From Cryptomeria japonica (Eukaryota; Streptophyta; Pinopsida; Cupressales; Cupressaceae), in contig NC_081414.1 of NCBI RefSeq assembly GCF_030272615.1, positions 233,232,733-233,296,732 of the forward strand: DNA of 64,000 nucleotides, in the 5' to 3' direction. Position 1 is the stretch's first letter; the number at the start of each line of letters is the position of its first letter. The position numbers were made by a program, and so were the translations under genes. Positions 23,474-34,913 of the stretch are shown here, piece after piece. The notes beneath the pieces were generated by a model. The model did not search any database. It was not told the DNA's origin and saw nothing but the letters and a program-made list of their open reading frames with translations.

Positions 23474-26400
23474 ATGAAGTTCCAGGTAGATAAAGATGCT
23501 CCTCCAGAGTCAAGGATGACTTCCAAGTGGAAGAACATCAGTGACACCAACCTCAAACACATCAATCTGAGGGAGTTTAAGAAGCAAATGTTTGGTCTGG
23601 ACAACCTTGTGCCTACCACCATTGCGCGGAAAATGATGAAGAGTGGTATCGTGCACGCTGTCGGCTTCCACCCCACCATGCAGTGCAATGAACTAGTAGT
23701 TGAATGTGCCAAAAACTACAACCCCATCAGTAAGGATATTGTTGCACCTGATGGAAGAGTGTTGGCAAATGTCAGCGATGAGGCCATCAGAGAGGCCTTC
23801 AGGATCCCTGAGTACCACAACACAATATATATGACCAAGGATGAAGCTGACAGTCTGTACCATGATCACCTGCAAGAATATGATGCCATAGTTAATCATT
23901 CCTAGTTAGACAAGCCGAGAAAAGGGCGCCTCTAAACTCCAGAGAAAGAGCCTAGTACGAGCATACTTCAAGGAGGACATTGGGGACATGATCGTCTTGC
24001 TCAATAGAATAATAGGAAATCCTCAGGGAGCTCCATTCGAACCCTGGATGGATTATTTCATTAATGAAATAATCAATTGAGTAAAAATGATAGACTGGGC
24101 CCGTATGATCAGCAACAGTTTAGACAGCCAACTAAGGAATCTGGAGGCAAACAGGACTTTCTTCATGAGTTCTTACTTGTTCTATTCTTTAGCCAGGACC
24201 TACAGGTACAGAGGTCTCACTTGTAGAGGAGAAGTTGGGAACAAGGAGAACCAATTTCCGATATATGATTGCTATCCCCAGCTCCATATGGAGGAGAAGT
24301 TCCATTTCAAAAGGGTGAATGATGCCTTCTTAATGCACATTACCTGGACCCTTCAAGGTGGCCTGCACCATAGGCTCTCTCAAGAGTCTATGGACTTTAT
24401 CGGTCGGTTCGAGTGTTGGTACATCCAATATCCAAAGTTCACTTACCTCCGAATTCAGGGATTCTCTGGTCCTCCATACAAGCTTCCAGCTTACCCAACC
24501 AACCGAGTGGTGTTGCTCGAGGTTGTAAGACAATTGGAGGAGTATATAGTGATTCAAAGGGATAAGCAGAAGAAGGCAGGCACATCCTCACTTACAATTG
24601 GTAATGGGCTGGAAACATGTCCATCATCACAAGCTGCAGCTACCGCTGAGAAAGAACTGGCCTGGTATCCCTTTTACCAATACAAGGCAAGAAAAGATTT
24701 CGATCCATTCCAGAGGATAAAGAAGATCGAAGGGACAACGTTTGAGCATAGACTAGATCTGGAAGACTACTGGGCTAATGCAACCGATAGTTTCGAGATC
24801 CGGAAGAGGTTATGGTCAAGAATTCCTCTAAGTATGGTGAGAGCAACGAAAGTGTTCAAAGTTGCCGATCAGGTGGAAGAAAGCCTAGAACTTCAGCAGC
24901 CGGGTTTTGAGAAGATGAAGAATGAACCTTTAGTCTTGATAGATTGGACAGAGGGAGAAAAATCAGATCTAGCAGACCTCATGAGGTCAATGGTTGAATA
25001 CTCAAGGTGGTGGGCATCTGAAAAGACAAAACAGTTGAAGGCCAAAGGTATGGTTCTAACTTATGAATTAATGGGAGTGGATGATACTCTGTCCGTCCAC
25101 TCTTGTACCTTCGTCGGTGATGCTCGGAATCCGGAAAGTGTTGGATCTCGAAAGAGAAAAGAGTTGGGTGGAAGCTCCACAAAGTGCACAAGGAAAAGGG
25201 TTGTAGTTGAGAGAAGAGAATCCAGCAAAAGTCACTCCATCCTAAGTGTTGCTTCCATTGCGCCTAATCAGAGTACAATTGGGGAACAAGAGATAAATAT
25301 CTATGTGAGTGATGATGAAGTAAGAGTGCTTTCTCAGCCAGTTGAGAAGGTGATGGAGAAGGTCTTCCGAACTCCAAACAGGGGGCAAGATGAAGCCCCT
25401 ATAATTTTCTTGGATGGCATACCAGCGAACCCAGGAGAAGCAGACGATGAGTTTGATCGGAATACTCTAGAACAATCAACCATTCCTGATTGGCTGAGAG
25501 CAAGAATAAAGGCCAAGGTTCCCAAGGAGGTCCACTCAACTGAGGAGGCTACCGCAGCATTCCTGGAGAAGGTGAATGAGCCCGCCGCAACTAAACCGCC
25601 CAAACCAGCCAGGAAGTTCTCCCTGATTCAGAGAGACAATGTCAGGTTCAGGACAGTCCAGATAGCAGTGCCCAAAGAAGGGAAGACTAGGGACAATGTC
25701 ACCGCAGATGACTACAAGATCACCACCATAGAGATGGGTAAGCCTACCCAGGACCAGGAGGTCCAATATTTTGACGACTCCTGTAATGTTCTAAAGACAA
25801 GGTTGGCTCATGAGAAAGAAAAGAGAAAGAAAGTGGAGGAAGAGAACCAGCAGTGGAGGAAGTATGTTCTCCATCTTACCAGCCCGCTCAACCATGAAGT
25901 CCCAGCTACTCCACCACAGCCTCTTCAGCAGGGATCAATGAAGGACTATGATGAAATGAAGGGATCGTACACTCAAGAAAAGGAGTGGATTTCAGATGCT
26001 GTGATACGTGCTGACACCCTGGTAGAAAACTTAGTATCAGCGCATGAGGCAACTTCTTTGTTGATTGATCATATGCAGGATCTATCATCCAATTGGGAAG
26101 AAGTGGATGAAATTCAAAATGAAATACTCCCTCACCTAAAGGTTATCCGAGGCATGTCAAAGAAGAGCTTAGTGGATGCAGGCATCATACAGACAGGAGA
26201 CAGGTACGACTTCGGCACGTGGTACTATGCTCTGGTCACTCGGATTGAAGTCTTGAAGAAATCCGAGACCAAGTGTTTTGAGACAGAGGCAAGGGTTAGA
26301 GAGATCCTAGGCAAGGTATTCTGGGTGGCATCAGAGATCTGGCAGAAGGAAAGCCTAAGGGAGAAGCATTTACAAGCAGAGAACCTGAGAGCCAGGATTT

Positions 26401-26655
26401 AGACAAGCTTCTTCCGAGATTCAGGGACGATTGACAAAGGTGATCTTTCTAAGATTGCAAACTTCCTCTCCATCGATGACAACTTCCTCACCCAGGCAGT
26501 GGAGTGGGAAGGCATCCTTGATGTGCGCCAACGATGTGGATCTCGTCGACTTCCAAATTGGCGGTTTGCCAAGTGTCACCATAGAGGAGGTCAAGCTCGT
26601 GGTGTCCAGATACGTTGAATCTCTGAAAGAGGAAAGTGGCCACTCACCTCAGTAA
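23474..26655 (+). pseudogene. U3-encoded accessory protein of LTR-2, lightly damaged
   Basis: Homologue of the protein in the full element's LTRs, roughly 40% identical by eye. The first part (23474-23905) opens MKFQVDKDAPPESRMTSKWK and is followed by a frameshifted stretch and a TGA near 24077. The main frame (24087-26402, 771 codons) is intact and includes MSSYLFYSLA, LQGGLHHRLSQ, YIQYPKFTYLRIQG, LEDYWANATD, a basic cluster (SRKRKELGG, TKCTRKRVVVERR), IPDWLRARIKAK, a coiled-coil-like segment (HEKEKRKKVEEENQQWRKYV) and a helical tail. The last homology block (VDLVDFQIGGLPSVTIEEVK) is in another frame at 26431-26655. The basic clusters suggest a nuclear protein; the biochemical role is unknown. 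Confidence 0.75.
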
Positions 26656-26713
26656 AATTAGCAGCTGCGCCACTTGTCACTCTTTCATTTGCTTGAACTG
26701 ATAGTATTTCGGG

Positions 26714-26805
26714 AAACCCTAATTAGGGTTTAGGACTTTCAATCTTGGCCCTTGATCATTGTTTGATCTCGGCCATTCAGTTTTTTTTTGAGAAACTATA
26801 TAAGG
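26714..26805 (+). promoter_or_regulatory. LTR-2 telo-box palindrome and TATA box
   Basis: A perfect AAACCCTAATTAGGGTTT palindrome (26714-26731) precedes TATATAAGG (26797-26805). Both lie just after the end of the U3 ORF and about 600 bp before the interruption, so transcription of a complete element would start here, downstream of the accessory ORF. Confidence 0.65.
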
Positions 26806-27403
26806 TTGCCTCCCCTCATTTGAAAAGGGTGAGGTTTTTGATGTATTGTTGCTTAAGGTCATTTCCAGATAATATATTGCCTGAGCGCTGCTTTGTAGTC
26901 TCTATTATTTGAATGATTTGCATGGTTTCAATTGCCTCAACACTTAGTTAGAATTAACTTAGATTTGTTTTCATTGTTGTTAATTTGAATGAAGGATTTG
27001 ATAAGTATCAATTGATGGTGTATTTCGGCTCATACTTTTGGTAAATGGATGATTTCCATTCTACCGTGCAAAGTTAGTCTGAGCCCATCCCTTGTGCATC
27101 CCAACATCTCAATCATAAGCACGACCCATTGAAGATTGCACCGGCCTTGTGTAGTTGTCCCTAGTGTGGCGAAGCAAGGATTGGTTTCTCGAAAGCACCC
27201 AGTTGATACCGTCTCCGAAATTCGTAGGATTAGATTAGCCTTCCTAAACCCTATCCCTTTTTCCCTTTCTTTTGAAAGTCTAAATCCTGGAAAATTCCCA
27301 AAAAAAAAAAAAAAAAGAGCCTAAAATTGCTAAATCCATCTAAGTTCGGCAGTTCAAAAGAATACTTGTCAAACGTAAGTCCCCCTTGAAAATTTCAGCA
27401 TAC

Positions 27404-27408
27404 ACTAC
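27404..27408. repeat. Target-site duplication ACTAC of the full element, left copy
   Basis: ACTAC precedes TGTTGACGTG; the partner after the other end is ACTAT (50604-50608), four of five bases the same. Confidence 0.7.
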
Positions 27409-28275
27409 TGTTGACGTGTATTTTATACACAATCATACACAGAATAAAATACCAATAGGCATCTTATCCTCTCTTGAGAAAATAGTCTCTAACTGCTGAA
27501 GATCTGCAAAAAGGATCAGTTAGATGGACTCCAAGGTTCTTTTAGTGGGGTCTCCACGTGTGGACAAGCTTTTTAGTGGTATGATGTGATTTGCTGTTTC
27601 CTCCAAGGCGTCTTACGGATTCCAAAGGCTCGAAGATTCTACTAAACTAAAAAGGAACTTTCAAAAAAAAAAGCAAAAGAATAGGATTTGAGAGGTCTAA
27701 TCTAGCCTAACCCTATGAACGACTTAGCATGAATGAGATTTGGCAAGACTCAACCAACTCCAATTTTGCCATAAGATAACAACTCAATTGAAATTAGTGC
27801 GATCTTCTAAGGTAATAATGGTGTTCAATGCATCAAAGACCAAGGACACTACTACGAAGGTACATATCCTAGATACGAAAATGCTTGAAGGTTAAGGACT
27901 CAAAATGTTTTCCAGTCGACCACGCAAGGCGTTCCTACAATCAGCAAGAAGCTAGTGGTTTGGATTGCGAATCCTACCAAATATCAAATCTCACACTTAG
28001 TCTTTCAAATTAACAAACTACTTTGATTGAGCGTGATTCAAGTACATCCAACAACCATGAAGATAACTCAAGAAATTTGCAACAAAACACCATAACTTCA
28101 ATATTTTATTGATTTCCAAGTCATCATATACAACAATTGCTTGAATTTCTCTCTTCAAGACTCAATCTTGCTACAAAATAAAAATTGCTTCTAACTCTAA
28201 TCTCTCTTACATCAACTATTGACTATTACTCTATTCCTCTATTACACTATTACCAAATGAAATGAAAAATGGGGG

Positions 28276-28365
28276 TATAAATAGCATCCCCAGTTACAAT
28301 GAAAGGTCCAGATTGAAAGTAAATCAACGGACAAGATCATGACACCTAAACCCTAATTAGGGTTT
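28276..28365 (-). promoter_or_regulatory. 3' LTR telo-box palindrome and TATA-like box
   Basis: AAACCCTAATTAGGGTTT (28348-28365) precedes, on the minus strand, CTATTTATA (28284-28276). This is the same arrangement as in LTR-2 and LTR-4, although this TATA is a weaker match in the sense direction than TATATAAGG. Confidence 0.5.
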
Positions 28366-28467
28366 GTTACAAATGACCTCCTTTTTACTGAACAATATTA
28401 AATACATAGCCAAATTTTAAATTTGGCACAAAAATCTAGGAGGTATCAACCAATGAGAAATAAGATG

Positions 28468-29178
28468 TCATGTCATCTGTAACAACCTTTCATCTAGAAT
28501 CTTATTCCCTTTCCAATTCTCTTTCTTAGCATATGCAATGAATTTTGTCACGATTCCTTCGATTTCTGTGATTGGAATCTCGGGAAGATTCTTGATACTC
28601 TCTTCTAAGTGGATGACCTGATCGAATGCATCTAAAAGAGCTGCGTCCCAAGTAGGTTCAAGTTCCTTTGTTCTATCAATCAAGAGCATGGTAGCATACA
28701 TCTGATCATACTGCTCATCCGTAACATCTGCGTCCTTGCGAAAGATGATCTTGATTCTATCCTCAAATTCTTGTATATCCACATCTGTCTCGACCTCGAT
28801 CCTTCTGCCCAGAATGGTACGAAGTACCTCAAATACTCTGTCCTGTATCGGATTGATCACCTCCTCAACTTGACCACATCTAACACTGATGTCCTCGAAG
28901 AGAACACTCTTTATATGAAGTAAGGTTGACCACTGAAACAAACTGTGAGAATCACCTTCTAAGATCCTCTCCTGCGTTAAAATTCTTCTGGATGTGTGTC
29001 TTATTACTTTCAAGACAGGGATGACAACGTCCTTGGTATGGGCAAATGCAGCTACTGTTGCCATCAATCTGTGGATTATCTCAAGAACTTGGATAGCCTG
29101 ATGAATGATCTTTGACATCCTTGTAACAAATTCTATAGCCATTGTATGAGATCTATCCATCCAACTACATGTACGCTA
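28468..29178 (-). CDS. U3 accessory protein, C-terminal part after an in-frame TAG (3' LTR)
   Basis: These codons follow directly, in frame, after the TAG at 29178-29176. The first Met is at 29160 and gives 230 residues. The segment is mostly helical (SWMDRSHTMAIEFVTRM..., IEVETDVDIQEFEDR...) and ends with a conserved block (LPEIPITEIEGIVTKF) that matches the C-termini of the LTR-1 and LTR-2 homologues. In those homologues the aligned position reads through without a stop (SWMDRSH here, EWISDAV and KWIESAK there). It could be made by readthrough or be a lost C-terminus. Confidence 0.6.
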
Positions 29179-31689
29179 GGCCAGGTTCCTGAATCTTTCT
29201 GCTTCATTGATCGATTGAAGGGGCAATGCCTGCACTGGTGATCTAACTGGATCCTGTCGTCCCAAAGGTTCATTGATGTGACTGAAATATGTCCTCCATG
29301 CACCGACCTCTCTCTCAAGCTTTCTATTCTTTTCTACTTCTTCTCTAAGCTTGTCCTTCAATGCCTCAAATGTGTCGGTGGCATCATCCAAAGTCTGCTC
29401 TGCTGTAGATGGTCCTAACTCAAAAGTCTGTATATCATAATCCTCTGCTAGGATCTCACCCTCATATTTGTCTGCTGCCGGTGTAGCTATCTGCAGTTTT
29501 CTAGATCCAGTCTCATCTCGAATCATCTTGGACATCTTTGTAGCCTTCTTCTTTTCTGTTGTCATATGTGAACGTCCAACAAGGCTCTCTAAATCAATTG
29601 CACTGTCCTCGTCCTCAATTACGATCACCTTAGTCAATCTTTCCTTCAACCAATCTGGGATATTCGATCTTGTCTCTTGAACTTGAATTTCTTTATGTAC
29701 TATTTCTTCTTGTCTGGGAGGAGATGTTACTTCATTATCATTATCTAAATCATAGTCTTGGAGAGATCCATCTGACGAAACATGCTGTGCCTGTCCTTCT
29801 TCCTGCCTGTCATTTTGTACCATCGACTCCATGGACTCTTCCACTCGAACTGTTCTATTTTCCGGTCTGGAAGAAGTACCTGGTGTTTGATCTTTGTTGG
29901 CACCTAACTTTTTCTTGGAAGGCTCTTTCTTTTCTGATCTTTCCTTTCTCTTCGAACCTCTCGAATGGAGATTGCCCTCACTGGCACATCGAAGGTTACC
30001 TTCACCTGAATTCCTAGGATTAGGACTGCCTTCGCTAACACTGGCTCTACCTTCGGCTGGTTTCTCTTCCAAAGTAAAAGACATAGCTATGCCTTGTTCT
30101 CTCAACTTCTGATGCTGAACGTCTACCCATCTGCGAGTACAAGACAAGACTGGTGCCATCAAATCATCTAAATCCACGGCCTCGGGCTCATTCCAATTCA
30201 AACTTATTGTTTTGCTTTCTCTATCATATGAAGATTGGATGTGCCTGCCGTTGTCCTGAGCTTGGTCGGCCACTCTGTAAATCTTACATTTCCTGATGAA
30301 ATCCAAAGGCAATCTAGAATGCATCTTTCGTTTCACTTCGAGATCATCTAGGAGATTCATCATAAAATCTTCAATTTGGTGCTCATGTCTAAATCTTCTA
30401 CCGACCGTCTCCTCTAAATGTCCATGGGGATCAAAACTATTCCTCCAAGCAAAAGATGAAAAAGAATACAAGGCTAACTCCTTCTCTGCGTCATCCATGG
30501 CTAAGACATTAGGACATACTTCAACTGAATTACCCAAAATAATAGGTACCTGAACTCCATTCTGATGTCTGTGTCTGAATGCCTTTACATATGCTGCCAA
30601 CTGCCTTGTTACTTCAACTAACACAATTCTGTCTGTCGGATATCTCGGCAACATGTATGGAGGTAAAGGACATCCATGCACTCTAATGTAAGTGAACTTG
30701 GGAAACTGAATGAACCAAGCACCGTACCTCTTGATGAACTCCTGGGCATCCTGAGATAATCTGTTGTGAATCCCTCCTTGCAACGTCCTTGTGATGTTCA
30801 TCGTGAAAGTATCATTGACTAACTTGTAGTTCTTTCCTGGCGGATGATGCAAGTAGGTATAGGATTCACAAGCTCTGACCTCGCCGGGTCCTCTTCCAAT
30901 CACTCCTCTGTGAGGTAGTCCTGCGTACTCAACGCTCCTGATTAAGGCATAGATGACGTATGAACTCATGTGGAAGGACTTAGTAGCCCTGAGTCTTCTC
31001 AACTGTACGTCTAAGCAATGACTAATTATTCTAGCCCAATGTATTGTACCCTTTCCTTGAACAATCACCTGGATGAAGTAAAACATCCACTTCTCAAAAT
31101 AGAAGGCATGAGGTGCTCCTGTAACTCTGTTGAGCATGGTAATCAAATCTCTGTACTCCTCCTGGAAATCAATCCGATGCGGTGTGTTCGGTACCTTGCT
31201 CAGACGGGGACGACTCTTGAGTAGCCAGTTCTTGTTGATTATGCTTAGGCAAGCATCTGGATCATCATCATACACTGATCTGGCTCCTTCAATGCTCTTG
31301 TATATCATGTCCCTGTGCTCTGGAAGATGGAAGGCTTCACTTATGGCTTCCTCTGAAAGGTATGCCAAAGTGTTTCCCTCATTGGACACAATTGTCCTAG
31401 ACTGTGGATTGTAGTGACGGGCACACTCGATCATCAACTCGTGGCACTGAATAGCTGGAGGAAAACCGGCCGCCTTAATGATGCCACTCTCTATTATTCT
31501 CCGGGCGACAGGTGATGGCTTGCCAATGTAAGGGACCTCTCGAAACTTCTTCGTGCTAAAGTTCCCCAAGTTGGTATCTCCAATGTTGCTCCACTTCGAC
31601 ACGATCTTGGTCTCCACTTCTTCGGTCTTCTGATCTTCTTTCATGAGAGCCGAGCGACTGGTGGATGCTCCCGCCTTCGGGGTTGCCAT
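29176..31689 (-). CDS. U3-encoded accessory protein, main part (3' LTR)
   Basis: An 837-codon frame starts MATPKAGASTSRSALMKEDQ at 31689. Upstream in-frame codons exist, but this ATG lies 3 bp after a TAG/GT acceptor-like site, as in the homologues. Visible parts: N-terminal SKWSNIGDTN; a long globular region with MSSYVIYALI, TRTLQGGIHNRLSQ, WFIQFPKFTYIRVHG and DRIVLVEVTRQL (about residues 240-380); a Lys/Arg-rich likely nuclear signal (SKRKERSEKKEPSKKK, about residue 590); an acidic linker; IPDWLKERL; and a coiled-coil-like segment (LREEVEKNRKLEREV). I recognise no catalytic motif and no named family. Conservation in three divergent LTRs argues for a selected role in the element's life cycle. 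Confidence 0.75.
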   Translation of the reverse strand: MATPKAGASTSRSALMKEDQKTEEVETKIVSKWSNIGDTNLGNFSTKKFREVPYIGKPSPVARRIIESGIIKAAGFPPAIQCHELMIECARHYNPQSRTIVSNEGNTLAYLSEEAISEAFHLPEHRDMIYKSIEGARSVYDDDPDACLSIINKNWLLKSRPRLSKVPNTPHRIDFQEEYRDLITMLNRVTGAPHAFYFEKWMFYFIQVIVQGKGTIHWARIISHCLDVQLRRLRATKSFHMSSYVIYALIRSVEYAGLPHRGVIGRGPGEVRACESYTYLHHPPGKNYKLVNDTFTMNITRTLQGGIHNRLSQDAQEFIKRYGAWFIQFPKFTYIRVHGCPLPPYMLPRYPTDRIVLVEVTRQLAAYVKAFRHRHQNGVQVPIILGNSVEVCPNVLAMDDAEKELALYSFSSFAWRNSFDPHGHLEETVGRRFRHEHQIEDFMMNLLDDLEVKRKMHSRLPLDFIRKCKIYRVADQAQDNGRHIQSSYDRESKTISLNWNEPEAVDLDDLMAPVLSCTRRWVDVQHQKLREQGIAMSFTLEEKPAEGRASVSEGSPNPRNSGEGNLRCASEGNLHSRGSKRKERSEKKEPSKKKLGANKDQTPGTSSRPENRTVRVEESMESMVQNDRQEEGQAQHVSSDGSLQDYDLDNDNEVTSPPRQEEIVHKEIQVQETRSNIPDWLKERLTKVIVIEDEDSAIDLESLVGRSHMTTEKKKATKMSKMIRDETGSRKLQIATPAADKYEGEILAEDYDIQTFELGPSTAEQTLDDATDTFEALKDKLREEVEKNRKLEREVGAWRTYFSHINEPLGRQDPVRSPVQALPLQSINEAERFRNLA

Positions 31690-32683
31690 ACCTACACAAC
31701 ATTTCATTATAAGAAATAGATTTTGCAATAAATAACGGTGAATAAGAGAGACAAAGTTTTTAGGAAACCTCATGATAAGTCTCTAGAGTTATCATTTCCT
31801 AAAAACAACGATTGAGCTAAGAGATTCAAAATTCAAAATTTCAAAATTTGAAATATGACGATGAATAAATAAAGCAATAACAATTAAATCGCCATACCTC
31901 GATAGAGAGCTAACTCTAGAATGCAAAAACACAATTCGCCTAGGCAAAATTTGAGGTATAAAATAGTCTTCAATATGATCTCCTCAAAATTGACTTTGCC
32001 GCCTCTGGAGTGAACGTGATCTTCAAGTATCGCCTTAGACGTGGTCTTAAATGATCTTCAAATTTGCCTTTGACAAATTGCTCAAACAAATCCTCCAAGT
32101 CTTTAGCAAATTCGCCTTAATGTATCCTCAAGTTCGCATTTGATGTGGTCTTCAAATTCGCACCACCCTTGATAACTAAGCACCACCCTTGGTCTTCAAC
32201 GTAATTCGCACTCCACACAAGATGATATTAGCGCCACCTTTGGTTTGAAATCGCACCACCTTTGAACACACTTCGCACTATATTCGCCTCTTCTTGATTC
32301 GCATGAAGAAAGGTAAAAATGATTATGTGAAAATGAACATTTCACTCCCCTTATAAATAGCGCGCTCATCCTTTCACCCCTTAGGCCGACTTGACAAATA
32401 AAACCATTTTTTAAATGATTTGCAATAAAATAACAAGGCCGACTTGCTTAATTGGGCGTTTCAAATCGATTTTATATTAATTAAATAATTAATTATTAAT
32501 GCCTTGCGTTTTTTAAATGTGAATTTCGATTTTTAATAAAGGCAAAAAATAATTAATAAAAGATAACGCCATATTAAATGCTAAATAAAAATGGATTTTC
32601 AATTTTTAAATCGATTTAGCATTTAAGGAAAATTCGAATTGCTTAATTTGGCGCCAAAACTGGAAAACAAAGGGACGTACCTC

Positions 32684-34469
32684 ATCGCTCTGGTCCCTTG
32701 GAGAGGGACAGGAGCGATCCATGATTTTGGTCTTGATTTTGCATTTCTTACGTCCAACTCCTTCATCTTCGCGTTGAAAATCGATCATCATGATGAGTCC
32801 TTCGAATTTGATCATCTTGCATGCGTACTTAAATGTCTTTTGAATGTTCATCGCCCTTGTCCCTTGGAGAGGGACAGGAGCGATCTCCAAATTTCTACGT
32901 CCATCTTGCATCTTTTAACTTCGATCTTTATTGTTGGCGAATAACATCTATGCTCATGTCTTTTGCGCTTATTCCATTTGTCTTCATTATGTGTTTGGAC
33001 GCATTAAAGGGATCATCGCCCTTGTCCCTTGGAGAGGGACAGGAGCGATCCACGTTTTCTCCTTAACCTTGGCAAGTTTAAACTTCAATCTTCGTTGTGA
33101 TGTCTTCCAAACGATGTCCCTTGTCTTGCTTATCCTCGCCTAGCTTTGATCTTGAAGGAATATGCGTGCTTTTGATGATATCGCCCTGGTCCTTGTCCAA
33201 AGGACAGGAGCGATGTGAGCTTTTACCTTGATTGGCAATGTTTGGACGTTCAACATTCTTGCGAATTATCTTCAAACGATGCCTTGGACCATATGCTATC
33301 TTATGACGTCTTGACTTAGCTTGAACTTGAAGCAAAACGAGGAATCCAAAGCAAATCGCCCTGGTCCCTTGGAGAGGGACAGGAGCGATATAGTCTCCAT
33401 GCTCAAAATGATGATCATTTTACGTCCAAAACCCTTGTATATCATCCTTTTATCATACCATGGACCCTCTAAAACATTGCAACGTCTTGTCCTTACGTAA
33501 ATTTTGCATGAAATGGCCAATGCATCTAACATCGCCCTGGTCCCTTCCTGAGGGACAGGAGCGATCTAGGCTATAGGGTGTCAATCTCTTCATTTTAACG
33601 TCCTTTGAGTGTTTGCGCATGATGAAGACGCCTTGAAATGTCCCTCGCCACCTTGTCTTGACTTGTGTCGACCTTGAACTTTGGAGGAACGACCTTGAAC
33701 TTGCGTAGGAAGTATCATCACCATTGTATCGCCCTGGTCCCTTGGAGACGGACAGGAGCGATCCTTCCCTTGTGGCCACTATCTCACTTTGCCAGGTTCC
33801 AAGTTTATATTCAACGGACTCGTCCCTCTTCACTCTATTCGTCCATGCCTTGACATCATCTGTACCTTTGCAAGAAAAGCAATTATATCAAAAATCGCTC
33901 TGGTCCCTTCCTGAGGGACAGGAGCGAACTAGGCATTTAACATTGTTATGGACGTCCCAAAAATCTTCAATTTATATTCAACGCATTTATCTCATGTTTT
34001 CCCTTGTTTTTGAACGTAAACTTGCCTTAACCTTTGTCTGGATTTTGCATAATGAAGGAAATCGCTCTGGTCCCTGGGAGAGGGACGAGAGCTACAAGGT
34101 ACCTCGCCCTGGTCCCTTGGAGAGGGACAGGAGCGATTTGGTCAATATAGGTCATTCTCCTTCGTTTTTGCATATCAAATTATATTCATTTGGCAAAGCA
34201 TCTTCCCTTGGACGTCCTCAAATCATTAAGTTTTCGAAATCTTGCAAGGACAAGGCGAAATTTGAATTGTAGCTCCGGTCCTTCACTGAGGGACAGGAGC
34301 GATTTTCCTCCTGGAGGCATTTCTGTGCTCATGAAAATCTTCAATTTATATTCAATGGAAAGATATCGCCGTTCTCCATCACTTCCAACTTGAAATTTGT
34401 CTGGACTCTGCAGGGATGATGAGATATTTGAAAATGAGCTCCCGTCCTTCACTGAGGGACAGGAGCGAT
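32684..34469. repeat. 12-unit array with a 35-bp inverted-repeat core (3' LTR)
   Basis: The core (ATCGCCCTGGTCCCTTGG followed by AGAGGGACAGGAGCGAT) begins at 32684, 32850, 33015, 33180, 33355, 33531, 33728, 33894, 34061, 34103, 34271 and 34437. The spacing is 165-168 bp in six intervals, 175-176 in two and 197 in one, with one short 42-bp step. Each core can fold as a hairpin (TGGTCCCT with AGGGACAG). Sequence between cores is weakly conserved (ACGTCC and CTTCAA words recur). Some cores vary, and the last two have lost part of one arm. Confidence 0.85.
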
Positions 34470-34913
34470 TTTGCTCCTACAGGCCAAAATAACATGATTT
34501 TTCACATTCTAACACTTCACGAGACGAAAACAAATCAATTCCAATGCCCAGGATCAAAATCAAAAAAAGTCAAAATTTGGTCAAAATATTTAATCGGACA
34601 AAAATTCACATTTCACCTTCAACACTTAGACAAATTTAAGCTCTGCATTAACATTCCAATCGAAATTAGACCATTTTGGCGAATTCATTGCATTCAAAAT
34701 ATGCATCCTAGAAAAGGAAGCTCAAAAGCTCTCAAAAATGACCGGATCCTGGCATGAAAAGACAAAATTTAAAACCCTAAGGCTTGACCCTAAATCCAGA
34801 CGACCAACTAACTAACAAAACCCTAAAAACGAAAGCAAAAACGAGCGAAAAACAAGCAAAAAAAAGGGGGTCCCCATTTGCGATGGGGCGATGTGTGAAA
34901 TGGTCACAACATC

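Larger units (their letters stand above)
20755..27408 (+). mobile_element. Solo LTR-2, left part (interrupted by the full element)
   Basis: It begins TGTTGTGACC with the family hairpin (CCCCATTGCAAATGGGG) and runs in plus orientation through an array (21545-22460), a U3 ORF (23474-26655), a telo-box palindrome and a TATA box. It stops at 27408, where the full element begins. The missing LTR end is at 50609-50743, which matches the U5 end of the full element's LTR (CCACTAAA, GCTTGT, CTTGGA, GAGAGGATAA in the same order) and ends CAATA (CAACA with one change). The total length would be about 6789 bp. Confidence 0.8.
27409..34911 (-). repeat. 3' LTR of the full element
   Basis: 7503 bp, TGTTGACGTG to GGTCACAACA on the plus strand. 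Sense order on the minus strand: terminal hairpin, 12-unit array (34469-32684), splice-acceptor-like AG (31693-31692), U3 ORF (31689-28468), telo-box palindrome (28365-28348), TATA-like CTATTTATA (28284-28276), R/U5 to 27409. It differs from the right copy by a few substitutions and short indels, including 3 bp near 29718 in the ORF. Confidence 0.9.

Noticed and set aside
32684-34469. CRISPR-like array
   Set aside because: Although a short repeat recurs at regular spacing, the window is plainly eukaryotic, no cas genes occur, and the repeats lie in a retrotransposon LTR.
32606-34757. Many overlapping short frames on both strands in the LTR array
   Set aside because: They are created by the repeated 35-bp core, which is open in several frames; there is no conserved protein between units.
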